A DNA stretch of 64,000 bases from Lysobacter soyae (lineage in GTDB: Bacteria; Pseudomonadota; Gammaproteobacteria; Xanthomonadales; Xanthomonadaceae): assembly GCF_019551435.1 (NCBI RefSeq), contig NZ_CP080544.1, forward strand, positions 1,612,001-1,676,000, written 5' to 3'. Position numbers and translations under genes: made by a program. The notes under the pieces are model-generated. The model was not told where the DNA came from, ran no database searches, and saw only the letters and a program-made list of their open reading frames with translations. This document shows positions 21,515 through 29,861 of the stretch, piece after piece; position 1 is the stretch's first letter; each line of letters opens with the position of its first letter.

Positions 21515-23005
21515 TTACAGCAGCACCACGTCGTACTGCTCCTGCGAGTAGTGTTCGTCGGCTTGAAAGCGAATTGTCTTGCCCAGGAATTCTTCGAGCT
21601 CGGCCACAGCCGCGGACTCCTCGTCAGTGATCCGGTTGACCACCAAGGTGGAAGCAATCACCAGCAGCTGGTTCGCATCGAATTGACGCACTGCACGGGT
21701 TATTTCGCGGAAGATCTCATAGGTGATGGTTTCGGAGGTCTTCAACGTGCCGCGTCCGTTGCAGGTAATGCAGGGTTCGCAGAGTTGCCGCTCCAGCGAT
21801 TCGACGGTGCGCTTGCGGGTCATCTCCACGAGGCCCAGCGGCGAAAAATCGTAGACCGTGGTCTTGGCATGATCCTTCACCAACGAACGCTCAAGCGTTC
21901 GTAGCACCTGCCGGCGATGCTCGGGGTCGTGCATGTCGATGAAATCAATAATGATGATGCCGCCGAGATTGCGCAGCCTGAGTTGCCGCGCCACGGATTG
22001 CGCCGCTTCCAGATTGGTGCGGAACACCGTTTCTTCCAACGTGCGTTGACCTAGGAAAGAACCGGTGTTCACGTCCACCGTGGTCATCGCTTCGGTTTGA
22101 TCAATCACCAGATAGCCGCCCGATTTCAACGGCACTTCCTTTTGCAGGGCCCGCTGGATTTCATCTTCTACGCCGTAAAGATCGAAGATCGGCCGCGCAC
22201 CGGTGTAATGCTCGACTTTCTCGGCCAACTGCGGCATGTACTGTGCGGCAAACTCGCGCAATCGATCGCAGGTTTCGCGCGAGTCGACACGCACCCGCTC
22301 CACGTTGCTGCGCATCAAATCGCGCACCGCGCGCAAAGGCAGAATCAAATCTTCGTAAATACAGGCACCGACCGGCGCGGTGCGTGCGCGATCTTCGATC
22401 AGCCCCCACACGCGCGACAGGTAGGCGAGGTCCTCTGCCAAGGCTTCGGCAGGCTGGCTCTCGGCATTGGTGCGAACGATGAATCCCGAGCCGCCGGTCA
22501 AAGACAGCTCTTGCACCAACGATTTCAAACGGGCCCGCTCTTCATCCGCTTCGATGCGCGATGACACGCCGATCACTTTGGATTGCGGCAGCATGACGAG
22601 GTACCGTGACGGCACGCTCAATTGCGTGGTCAAGCGCGCACCCTTCGAGCCGATCGGGTCCTTCAAGACTTGGACGACGATATCTTGACCGTCTCTCAAC
22701 AATTCCGAGATGGGTCTTACTTGCGGCGGCGGATTGCCCTCTTCGATGACAGCCTCGTCCGTCGGCAAGGGCGTGCTGTTGCGGAAAATATCGTTCGCAT
22801 GCAAAAACGCGGCACGTGGCAAACCGATGTCGACGAAGGCCGCCTGCATGCCGGGCATGATCCGTTGCACTTTGCCCTTGTAGATATTGCCGACCACACC
22901 GCGACGCCAACCACGCTCGATGTGCAACTCCTGCAACATGCCGTTCTCGACGACGGCCACGCGTGTTTCGCGCGGCGTCACATTGACGAGAATGTCTTCC
23001 GTCAT
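21515..23005 (-). CDS. rng: Ribonuclease G
   Basis: RNase G is an endoribonuclease of the RNase E/G family that trims the 16S rRNA 5' end and cleaves some mRNAs. The 496-residue product matches RNase G, not the longer RNase E. It has an N-terminal S1 domain (about 35-130), the DNase I-like catalytic region with DVNTGSF and IIIDFIDM bearing the metal-binding aspartates, and a CEPCITCNGRG zinc-link-like cysteine cluster near residue 405. No C-terminal degradosome scaffold is present. The ATG at 23005 overlaps the maf stop (ATGA); a longer reading frame upstream lies entirely inside maf. Coupled maf-rng is a standard pair. Confidence 0.95.
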   Translation of the reverse strand: MTEDILVNVTPRETRVAVVENGMLQELHIERGWRRGVVGNIYKGKVQRIMPGMQAAFVDIGLPRAAFLHANDIFRNSTPLPTDEAVIEEGNPPPQVRPISELLRDGQDIVVQVLKDPIGSKGARLTTQLSVPSRYLVMLPQSKVIGVSSRIEADEERARLKSLVQELSLTGGSGFIVRTNAESQPAEALAEDLAYLSRVWGLIEDRARTAPVGACIYEDLILPLRAVRDLMRSNVERVRVDSRETCDRLREFAAQYMPQLAEKVEHYTGARPIFDLYGVEDEIQRALQKEVPLKSGGYLVIDQTEAMTTVDVNTGSFLGQRTLEETVFRTNLEAAQSVARQLRLRNLGGIIIIDFIDMHDPEHRRQVLRTLERSLVKDHAKTTVYDFSPLGLVEMTRKRTVESLERQLCEPCITCNGRGTLKTSETITYEIFREITRAVRQFDANQLLVIASTLVVNRITDEESAAVAELEEFLGKTIRFQADEHYSQEQYDVVLL

Positions 23006-23586
23006 TGCGCCCCACCTGCGGCGAACAAACCGTATGCGCGCAAGGCATGGGCGGTTTCGAACAAGGGCAAGCCCATCACGCCGCTGGGACTGCCTTCGAC
23101 ATGCGCGATAAATGCTTGCGCCGCCCCTTGGATGGCATAGGCACCTGCCTTGCCCTCCCACTCGTCCCCGGCCAGATAGCCGTCGAGCATCGCCTGATCG
23201 AGCGTCCCGAAGCGGACGCGAGTCGTGGACATTTCCCGAAGCTCTTGACCCGCCGAGACCAACCACACCGCGGTGATGACCTCGTGCGTTTTTCCGGACA
23301 GCGCCTCAAGCATGCGTCGCGCATCGTCGCGATCGGTCGGTTTGCCGAAGACCTCGTCGTCCAAGACCACTTCGGTATCCGAACCCAAGACCACCGCACT
23401 GGGGTTGGACATGACCTTCAGCAATCCGGCGCCGGCCTTTTCACGGGCCACCCGACTGACGTAATCGGCGGGGGGTTCACCGGGCAATCGCACCTCGGGG
23501 ATGTCCAAATCAAGCAGCCCGAATTGCACGCCCAAACGTGCGAGCAGGTCTGCGCGGCGGGGGGATCGCGAGGCTAAATAGAGCAT
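23002..23586 (-). CDS. maf: Maf-family nucleoside triphosphate pyrophosphatase
   Basis: Maf proteins hydrolyse non-canonical or surplus nucleoside triphosphates to monophosphate and pyrophosphate. The 194-residue product has the family's opening motif MLYLASRSPRRADLL, the GSDTEVVLDDEVFGKPTDRDDARRML stretch with the catalytic acidic residue, and a YAIQGAA motif near residue 150. These features fit the YhdE branch (dTTP/UTP pyrophosphatase), judged from context with rng and from sequence flavour. It is the first gene of the maf-rng-yhdP-tldD run. Confidence 0.92.
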   Translation of the reverse strand: MLYLASRSPRRADLLARLGVQFGLLDLDIPEVRLPGEPPADYVSRVAREKAGAGLLKVMSNPSAVVLGSDTEVVLDDEVFGKPTDRDDARRMLEALSGKTHEVITAVWLVSAGQELREMSTTRVRFGTLDQAMLDGYLAGDEWEGKAGAYAIQGAAQAFIAHVEGSPSGVMGLPLFETAHALRAYGLFAAGGAQ

Positions 23587-23732
23587 CGCTCAAGAATACC
23601 GCGTGAACCTGTATGCACACAGGTTTCGCTGAATCTTTGGCAACCATTCCGGCGTATTCGACCCCGAACCCCATCATTCCCCGTTCACCGCCTATAACGC
23701 ACTGTGCGTTTTGAACTTTGAGGAGCTGCTGT

Positions 23733-24482
23733 ATGAACCACGCCCCGAAATACTTGGCCCTAGCACTGGCCCTTTCACTGACGAGTTTCGCCATGCCCGG
23801 ACACGCCCAAAATGCCGCCACCGTTGCTGCCGGCACCCAATCCCAAGACGGCACACTGATCTCGGTTTCCGCGCAGGCCTCGGCCAAACGCGTGCCCGAC
23901 ATCGCGACGATCTCCACGGGTGTCGTGACCCAAGCGGAAGATGCCAATACGGCCATGCGTTTGAACGCCGAGAAGATGACCCGCGTCAATGCGGCCATCA
24001 AGACCGCCGGCATTGCCTCCCGCGATATCCAAACCAGCGGCGTCAATCTCAATGCGCGCTACGACTACGAGAACGGCAAGACGCCGCGGATCACCGGTTA
24101 CGAAGCACGCAACACCGTCAGCATCAAAGTGCGTGACCTGACGAAGCTGGGCAAGTTGATGGACAGCTTGGTGGCCGCCGGTGCGAATGATTTGAACGGC
24201 CCGAGCTTCGAAGTCGACAAGGCCGACGAAGCCTATGACGAAGCGCGTTTGAGCGCGCTGGAGAAGGCGCGTAAGCGTGCCGATTTGTATGCGAATGCAC
24301 TCGGCCTGCGCGTTCGTCGCATCGTCAGCATTGATGAGGGCGGCGGCATGATGAATCCGGTGCCGGTAATGCGAGCGATGAGTGCGAATGCCTACGCTGG
24401 CAAAGCGGCTGACACCGAGATCGCCCCGGGCGAAAGCAGCCTCGGTGTGACGCTCAACATTGTTTACGAATTGGGCAAGTAA
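23733..24482 (+). CDS. SIMPL domain-containing periplasmic protein
   Basis: The 249-residue product has a signal peptide (MNHAPKYLALALALSLTSFAMPGHAQ) and a SIMPL/DUF541 domain over most of the mature part. The domain shows the characteristic SAQASAKRVPDIATISTGVVTQ opening, the ARYDYENGKTPRITGYEARNTVSIKVRDL centre and a C-terminal LGVTLNIVYEL strand. Such proteins are exported; E. coli YggE is a relative linked to lowered oxidative stress. The precise function is unknown. The start at 23733 follows a GAGG ribosome site. The gene is inserted in the opposite direction between rlmH and maf, which are usually adjacent on one strand in relatives. Confidence 0.88.
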   Translation: MNHAPKYLALALALSLTSFAMPGHAQNAATVAAGTQSQDGTLISVSAQASAKRVPDIATISTGVVTQAEDANTAMRLNAEKMTRVNAAIKTAGIASRDIQTSGVNLNARYDYENGKTPRITGYEARNTVSIKVRDLTKLGKLMDSLVAAGANDLNGPSFEVDKADEAYDEARLSALEKARKRADLYANALGLRVRRIVSIDEGGGMMNPVPVMRAMSANAYAGKAADTEIAPGESSLGVTLNIVYELGK

Positions 24483-24484
24483 AC

Positions 24485-24497
24485 GCTTCTCAGAAGC
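24485..24497. terminator. Weak hairpin between converging genes
   Basis: GCTTC-TCA-GAAGC, a 5-base stem, lies in the 30-base gap between the stops of the SIMPL gene and rlmH, with short A and T runs on both sides. It may be a weak bidirectional terminator. Confidence 0.3.
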
Positions 24498-24512
24498 AAA
24501 CCCTTGCCATCG

Positions 24513-24983
24513 CTACGCGCGGTGGTAAGGGTGATTTGCCAGTAGGGAGGTCGCCCGATAGAGCTGTTCGGCCACTACGACACGCACCAACATGTGCGGC
24601 AACGTGAGCGGCCCCAAGGACCAGCATTCATCGGCCCGCGCCCGGACTTCCGCCGCGTGCCCTTCCGGACCGCCGATCAAGAACACCAGATCCCGTCCTT
24701 GGCCACGCCAATGTTCCATGCGTTGCGCCAGTTGCTCCGACGACCAAGTCTTTCCCGGCCCGTCCAGTGCCACCACCCAAGCGCCTTTCGGAATGCACTC
24801 GAGGACTCGCTGTCCCTCTTCAAAGGTGGCACGTTGCGCGTCGCGACCTTTGCCGCGAATGCCGGGCGCTACTTCATGCAACTGAAGTGGCAGGCTGTGC
24901 GACAAGCGTTTTTTGAAATCTTCGAAGCCTTCCGTCACCCAGGACGGCGGTTTTTCACCGACAGCGATCAAGTGCGCCTTCAT
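24513..24983 (-). CDS. rlmH: 23S rRNA pseudouridine1915 N3-methyltransferase RlmH
   Basis: RlmH is a SPOUT-class methyltransferase that uses S-adenosylmethionine to methylate the N3 of pseudouridine 1915 in helix 69 of 23S rRNA. The product is 156 residues, the family length. It has the trefoil-knot motif FLIGGPEGHAAEV and the C-terminal signature LTLPHMLVRVVVAEQLYRATSLLANHPYHRA. It follows rsfS after an 18-base gap, and rsfS-rlmH is a conserved pair. In the usual order nadD would precede them; here the respiration block does instead. Confidence 0.97.
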   Translation of the reverse strand: MKAHLIAVGEKPPSWVTEGFEDFKKRLSHSLPLQLHEVAPGIRGKGRDAQRATFEEGQRVLECIPKGAWVVALDGPGKTWSSEQLAQRMEHWRGQGRDLVFLIGGPEGHAAEVRARADECWSLGPLTLPHMLVRVVVAEQLYRATSLLANHPYHRA

Positions 24984-25001
24984 GCGCGCACGCAGTCCGA
25001 A

Positions 25002-25409
25002 TCAGCGGATATCGCTGTCACGCGATTCCGGCGGCTCGTCACCCACGGTCCACAGGCGCTCCAGCGCATAGAACTCGCGGACGCGGGGCAGCATGACGTG
25101 AACCACCACATCGCCGAGATCCACGAGCACCCACTCGGCCTCGCGTTCACCCTCGACGCCGAGCGGTTGGCAATCGAGCTTCTTGGATTCCCGCACCACT
25201 TCGTCGGCAATGGACTTGACGTGGCGGGTCGATGTGCCGGATGCGATGACCAGGAAATCGCAGACGCTGGTTTTGCCGCGCACGTCGATTTCGACCACTT
25301 CCACGCCTTTCAAGTTTTCAACGGCGGTATGCACGTGTTTCAAGAGCACATCCGCGGGTGGCGGCGGATTGGGCAGTTGGGTCTTGATGACGTGGGCTTG
25401 GTTGGTCAA
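25002..25409 (-). CDS. rsfS: Ribosomal silencing factor RsfS
   Basis: RsfS binds ribosomal protein L14 and blocks joining of the ribosomal subunits, lowering translation in starvation or stationary phase. The 135-residue product has the nucleotidyltransferase-like RsfS fold with DFLVIASGTSTRHVKSIADEV and the GEREAEWVLVDLGDVVVHVMLPRVREFYALERLW block. The start appears to be TTG at 25407-25409, with GGAG nine bases upstream; there is no suitable in-frame ATG. The C-terminal extension (GDEPPESRDSDIR) is short and acidic, like relatives. It is the first gene of rsfS-rlmH. Confidence 0.94.
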   Translation of the reverse strand: MTNQAHVIKTQLPNPPPPADVLLKHVHTAVENLKGVEVVEIDVRGKTSVCDFLVIASGTSTRHVKSIADEVVRESKKLDCQPLGVEGEREAEWVLVDLGDVVVHVMLPRVREFYALERLWTVGDEPPESRDSDIR

Positions 25410-25468
25410 GTGCGATTACTCCGGTGGATAGGGCGAATTATAGGACAGGCATCGCCTCGGGGCTCGAC

Positions 25469-26200
25469 TCAATGCCCGAGGGGCACCGTTCTGCATCCCA
25501 AAGCCTCGAGCACGCCGTGAACGGCGGGCACGCCTGCCAACAGGGGTGCGGTTGCGGTCAAGAGACCCATCAAGAGGAGTCCACCTGCGGCCAGGTGCTT
25601 GCCGCGTCCGTGCTGCAATCTTTGTGCAACGCGCGCGCCGGCCCAGGTCAGCGGCACCATCGCCAACAGCGTGCCTGTGCCGAACGCGGCCATGGTCAGG
25701 GCGCCATGCCATGCACTGCCCTGCAACCATGCCGCGGTCAACAGGGTCGTGCTCAACCCGCACGGGAGCCAACCCCACAGCAATCCCGCCATCAAACGCT
25801 TCGATGCCGTGTCGGCAGGAACGAGTTGTTTTTGGAGCGGTTGCAACCATCGCCAATAGCGCCCGCCCGGCGACTTCAGGAAACCGAGTCGACCGCGCGT
25901 GTCCAACATGCGCAACGCGACAATGATCAGCACCACACCGACCAAAGACCGCAAAATCAAGGCCAGCTGGGCATTTCGCGCCACCTGAAGCAGACCGCTT
26001 CCCACCGCGCCGACGGCGGCACCGGCCAGTGTGTATCCGGCGACGCGCCCTATGTTGGGTTGCAATGCCACCCAGAACGAAGGACGAGCGGTACGCGCAT
26101 TGATGCCGGTGGCGATACCGCTACACATCAATACGCAATGCGCACTGCCGATCAATCCGCTCAGGAGCGCGCCCGCAACAACAATCCAGTCAATCGGCAT
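25469..26200 (-). CDS. Sulfite exporter TauE/SafE-family membrane protein of the cbb3 cluster
   Basis: This 243-residue protein has about six membrane helices and a first-helix motif GLIGSAHCVLMCSGIATG. Its His-Cys and Met-Cys pairs recall metal-handling members of the TauE/SafE (UreH/DsbD-like) superfamily. In pseudomonads and related bacteria a gene of this type follows ccoS, so a role in copper or redox supply for cbb3 oxidase assembly is plausible but is inference. The ATG at 26200 lies inside the end of ccoS, an 11-base overlap; an earlier in-frame start at 26236 would overlap more and encode a proline-rich stretch with no membrane character. It is the last gene of the respiration operon. 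Confidence 0.8.
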   Translation of the reverse strand: MPIDWIVVAGALLSGLIGSAHCVLMCSGIATGINARTARPSFWVALQPNIGRVAGYTLAGAAVGAVGSGLLQVARNAQLALILRSLVGVVLIIVALRMLDTRGRLGFLKSPGGRYWRWLQPLQKQLVPADTASKRLMAGLLWGWLPCGLSTTLLTAAWLQGSAWHGALTMAAFGTGTLLAMVPLTWAGARVAQRLQHGRGKHLAAGGLLLMGLLTATAPLLAGVPAVHGVLEALGCRTVPLGH

Positions 26201-26366
26201 CGGCTTTTTCGGCGGCGGCGGTGGGCGCCTCTTCATCCACCAGGATATCGAGAGCGGCGCTTTCCAAATTGTCGAACTGACCCTTGCGCACCGCCCAGAT
26301 GAACATCCAGATGGCCACGATCAACAGCAACAGACTGATCGGAATCAGGACCAGCAACATGTTCAC
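26190..26366 (-). CDS. ccoS: cbb3-type cytochrome oxidase assembly protein CcoS
   Basis: CcoS is a small single-helix protein needed for heme and copper insertion into CcoN. The reading frame encodes about 58 residues: one membrane helix (LLVLIPISLLLLIVAIWMFI), then WAVRKGQFDNLESAALDIL, which is the family's conserved post-helix motif, and a short acidic/alanine tail. I place the start at a GTG (26364-26366) that overlaps the ccmI stop as GTGA and gives MNMLLVLIP, as in relatives; an ATG two codons later (26360) is the alternative. CcoS normally follows ccoI directly; here three ccm genes lie between them. Confidence 0.88.
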   Translation of the reverse strand: MNMLLVLIPISLLLLIVAIWMFIWAVRKGQFDNLESAALDILVDEEAPTAAAEKADAD

Positions 26367-27373
26367 GGCTTGCCGAGCTCCAAGCGCAGCGGGACGGCCG
26401 AAGGGAGTCGCACGCGTTGCGGCGCCGTTTCGACATCGTTTTCGCCGCGGTTCGCGGAACCATCGACCGAGAGACGCGCAAAGACTTCCACCTCCTCGAC
26501 ACCGCTCAGTTTGGCGGTCGGCATGGGACTGTCCGCATCGGTCAGACGCAGGCTTGCCGGGAGTTCAGACAAGGACAGCTTGCGCGCCGCCACCGGCATC
26601 GGCGGACCGTTCGGCACACGCGCGATGACGAACACGGCAGAGTCAGCGTTCCAACGCGGATCTTTCGCCAACGCAGGATTGATGGTCAGTGCGATGTCGA
26701 TGGCATGCGTTCCCGCCGTTGTTTTCCGTTCGGGCATGTCGATGGCGGGCAGTCCCGCCGCTGTCCGCGCCAAATTGACTTGTGGCAGCAAGGCTTCCGC
26801 CGCCGCCGGCTCGACACGTGCCAACAGAGGCGTCCACATCTCTGCCGCCTCCGCGTTCTTGCCCTGCTGCCGCAACGCCACCCCCATGAACCAACGGGCG
26901 CGTTCGTTGTCGGCATCCAAACGCAATGCTTTGTCGAGCAGGGCCAATGCATCCGCATCAAACAAATGTTTCGGGTCTGCCATGGCGCGTGATTCGGCGG
27001 CATCGGTCAGCAGCGCGACGTTTGCAGGTGCCAACGCGCTGGCCTTTGCAAACGCATCGCGGGATTTCACGAATTGATTGTCCTGCCGATAGGTTTGCGC
27101 CAACAACGCCCATCCTTCGGCCTGGGCGGGATCTTTCGCCAGCGCGGTTTCCAGTTGGTAGATGGCGTCTTTCAAGGAACGCGGTTGGTTCACCAATCGC
27201 GCGTCCAATGCGGCCGACGTGCCCAACTGCGTGTAGAGCGCACCGACGCTGACCGCACAAATCAACAACAGCGCAAGACCCAAGACAAATTGGCGTTTAA
27301 ACACGGGGTACAGCACCAGCGCCATGACTACCACCACCAGCACCGCGGCAATGACGAGGAATTGGGTATTCAC
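26363..27373 (-). CDS. ccmI: c-type cytochrome biogenesis protein CcmI
   Basis: CcmI is the apocytochrome-c chaperone of the System I heme-ligation machinery. The 336-residue product has an N-terminal membrane helix (about 5-25), a second helix (about 33-50), and a TPR-rich periplasmic region from about residue 70 (EGWALLAQTYRQDNQFVKSRDAFAKASALAP). A C-terminal beta-rich domain carries the IARVPNGPPMPVAARKLSLSELP motif. The start is GTG at 27371-27373, overlapping the ccmH stop (GTGA). Its own stop overlaps the ccoS GTG, so the two genes from different pathways appear translationally coupled. Confidence 0.93.
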   Translation of the reverse strand: MNTQFLVIAAVLVVVVMALVLYPVFKRQFVLGLALLLICAVSVGALYTQLGTSAALDARLVNQPRSLKDAIYQLETALAKDPAQAEGWALLAQTYRQDNQFVKSRDAFAKASALAPANVALLTDAAESRAMADPKHLFDADALALLDKALRLDADNERARWFMGVALRQQGKNAEAAEMWTPLLARVEPAAAEALLPQVNLARTAAGLPAIDMPERKTTAGTHAIDIALTINPALAKDPRWNADSAVFVIARVPNGPPMPVAARKLSLSELPASLRLTDADSPMPTAKLSGVEEVEVFARLSVDGSANRGENDVETAPQRVRLPSAVPLRLELGKP

Positions 27374-27843
27374 CACTCTTGCTCCTCGTCGGATGTGGTC
27401 ACGCTGCTTTTCGGCGAATTCGATTGACGGCGCTTGACCACGGCAAACAACACCAGTCCGCCCCCCAGTAACAGAAGACCCGGCGCCAACCAAAGCAGTA
27501 CATTGGCACCCTGCATGCGCGGGCGGTACAAAACAAACTCGCCGTAGCGTTGCACCAGGAAGGTTTTGATTTCGGCATCGCTCATGCCCTTTCGCATCAG
27601 CGCCAACACTTCAACACGCAGATCGCGCGCGATGATGGCGTTGGAGTCCGCCAGCGATTGGTTTTGGCACATCACGCAGCGCAGCTCCGATGAAAGCGCA
27701 TGAAAACGTGCCTCCTCTTGCGCGCTGCGGAAGGTCAAGGGCGCGATGTTGGAATCGGTTTGGGCGACCGCGATCGGCGCAACAAACATCCAGCCTGCGA
27801 ACAAGACAGCGGCCATCAGGCGTCGAAGAACTACTGGCCTCAT
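27370..27843 (-). CDS. ccmH: Cytochrome c-type biogenesis protein CcmH
   Basis: CcmH is the thiol-oxidoreductase of System I that keeps or delivers reduced apocytochrome for heme attachment. The 157-residue product has a signal/anchor segment (about 1-27), the redox motif RCVMCQNQSLADS with C56 and C59, a three-helix domain ending VQRYGEFVLYRP, and a C-terminal membrane helix (about 112-132). It is the short form, separate from CcmI. The ATG at 27843 overlaps the ccmF stop (ATGA); longer upstream codons overlap ccmF. Remarkably, no ccmG (dsbE) lies between ccmF and ccmH. Confidence 0.93.
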   Translation of the reverse strand: MRPVVLRRLMAAVLFAGWMFVAPIAVAQTDSNIAPLTFRSAQEEARFHALSSELRCVMCQNQSLADSNAIIARDLRVEVLALMRKGMSDAEIKTFLVQRYGEFVLYRPRMQGANVLLWLAPGLLLLGGGLVLFAVVKRRQSNSPKSSVTTSDEEQEW

Positions 27844-29804
27844 GCGGCTGCCCCCGGCGCTGTTTTGAAACGTTTGTCCGCGGCGGTGATGAAGGCACCC
27901 AATGCCATCAAGATCGCACCGAACCAAATCCAACGAACGAAAGGTTTCACATGTATACGGACAGCCCAACTGCTGCTGCCGCTGTTCGCCGCACCCGGCG
28001 CCATGTCCAACGGCTCGCCCATGGCGACATAGACATCACGGAAGACGCCGCGTGAAATCGCCGACTCGGTCATCACTTGTCCACCGGCAACGTACTTGCG
28101 TTTTTCAGGGAGCAGGACCACTTCCCCACCCTGCGCACCACGCATGATGACGCGGCCCTGATCGGAGATGTAGTTCGGACCTTCTTTATGCGTGGCGCCC
28201 TTGAACGTGAACGCGTTGCGTCCGATCGTCACCGTGTCGCCCGGCCGCATCGCCAACTCCCGTTGCGTGCTGAGTGCCTCGGTCAATAGCGCACCGACCA
28301 AAAACACGGCAATGCCCGTATGCGCGAAGGCCATCCCGACCATCTCCAGCGTCATTTTCGCGCCCGCGCTCTTGGACTTCAGACGCGTCTGCACGAAGCG
28401 CCAAGTCCCCAGCGCCACCCATACGGCGGCGGCGATGCCGGCCGCGGTTTTCAATCGACCTTGGGGCGCAACAAAGAAAGCGATCACACCGCAGACCAAC
28501 GCAAACAGCGCCCAAGGCCACAGCATCCTGGCGACGCGGCTGCCCTGCTCACGCTGCCAATAGGTCAACGGTCCGAACGGAATCAACACCACCAATGGCG
28601 CCATCAACAGGATAAACAGCAGACCGAAGTACGGCGGACCGACCGACACTTTGCCCAAATTCAAAGCATCCGCCAGCAACGGATACAAGGTGCCGATCAA
28701 CACCATCGCGCAGGCCGAGGCCAGCAACAAGTTGTTCGCCATCAACAGGGTTTCCCGCGAATTGAATTCGAACGGCTTCGCTTGCGCGGCGCCGTGGGTC
28801 GTATGGGCGCGCAGGGCATACAAAATCAAAGAGCCGCCGACAACACAGCCCAAGAACACCAAGATGAAAACGCCGCGTGTGGGATCCGCCGCGAACGCGT
28901 GCACGCTGGTCAACACGCCGGACCGCACCAAGAAGGTGCCGAGCAGCGACAGCGAGAACGCGGCGATCGCGAGCAACAGGGTCCAACCGGCAAAACTCCC
29001 GCGCTTTTCAGTCACCGCTTGCGAATGCAACAGAGCGGCACCTGCCAGCCACGGCATGAAGCTGGCGTTTTCGACCGGATCCCAAAACCACCATCCGCCC
29101 CAACCCAACTCGTAGTAAGCCCACCAAGAACCGATCATGATGCCGAGCGTCAAGAAGCCCCAAGCGGCATTCGTCCACGGGCGCGTCCAACGCAACCAAC
29201 GCGCATCCATTTGACCTTCCAACAACGCGGCCACGGCAAAGGCGAACGGCACCGCGAAGCCGACATAGCCCAAGTAGAGCATCGGCGGATGCGCCACCAT
29301 GCCCGGGTCCTGCAGCAAGGGATTGAGATCCTGGCCATCGGCGGCAGCGGGAAGCAATCGTTCAAACGGATTGCTGGTGAACACCAGGAAAGCAAGGAAG
29401 CCGGCTGACACAAAGCCCATCACACCGAGCACACGTGCCATGACCGTTAACGGCAGTTTTCTTGAGAACATCGCGACTGCGGCGGTCCACACCGCAAGGA
29501 TCAATGCCCACAGCAACAACGAGCCTTCGTGCGCGCCCCATACCGCTGTGACGCGGTACAGCGTCGGCAGCAACGAGTTGCTATTGTCGGCCACGTATTT
29601 GATGGAGAAGTCCTGACGCAGGAAGGCCATCGTTAAGATCAGGAATGCCAAGCCCACCATGGCCAATTGCGCCGCCGCAGCGGGGCGGGCAATCTCCATC
29701 CAATCGCGCCGGCCACCATGCGCACCCCACAAGGGCAAGACGCATTGCAGGGCCGCCACGATCATCGCGAGAATGAGGGCAATTTGTCCGATCTCAGGCA
29801 ACAT
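27840..29804 (-). CDS. ccmF: Heme lyase subunit CcmF
   Basis: CcmF is the membrane subunit that receives heme from CcmE and joins it to CxxCH motifs of apocytochromes on the periplasmic side. The 654-residue product has many membrane helices and the tryptophan-rich heme-handling motif WGGWWFWDPVENASFMPWL at about residues 235-253, with flanking histidines (for example in MVAHPPML). The ATG at 29804 is preferred; a longer frame to 29855 lacks conserved residues. It begins 57 bases after ccoI and overlaps ccmH by four bases. The genes ccmA-ccmE and ccmG are not in the window, so the System I set is split in this genome. Confidence 0.95.
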   Translation of the reverse strand: MLPEIGQIALILAMIVAALQCVLPLWGAHGGRRDWMEIARPAAAAQLAMVGLAFLILTMAFLRQDFSIKYVADNSNSLLPTLYRVTAVWGAHEGSLLLWALILAVWTAAVAMFSRKLPLTVMARVLGVMGFVSAGFLAFLVFTSNPFERLLPAAADGQDLNPLLQDPGMVAHPPMLYLGYVGFAVPFAFAVAALLEGQMDARWLRWTRPWTNAAWGFLTLGIMIGSWWAYYELGWGGWWFWDPVENASFMPWLAGAALLHSQAVTEKRGSFAGWTLLLAIAAFSLSLLGTFLVRSGVLTSVHAFAADPTRGVFILVFLGCVVGGSLILYALRAHTTHGAAQAKPFEFNSRETLLMANNLLLASACAMVLIGTLYPLLADALNLGKVSVGPPYFGLLFILLMAPLVVLIPFGPLTYWQREQGSRVARMLWPWALFALVCGVIAFFVAPQGRLKTAAGIAAAVWVALGTWRFVQTRLKSKSAGAKMTLEMVGMAFAHTGIAVFLVGALLTEALSTQRELAMRPGDTVTIGRNAFTFKGATHKEGPNYISDQGRVIMRGAQGGEVVLLPEKRKYVAGGQVMTESAISRGVFRDVYVAMGEPLDMAPGAANSGSSSWAVRIHVKPFVRWIWFGAILMALGAFITAADKRFKTAPGAAA

Positions 29805-29861
29805 TCGTGCCGTTCTCCAATAAGGCGCCGCCGGGCGGATACCCGACCATTGCATAACGCA

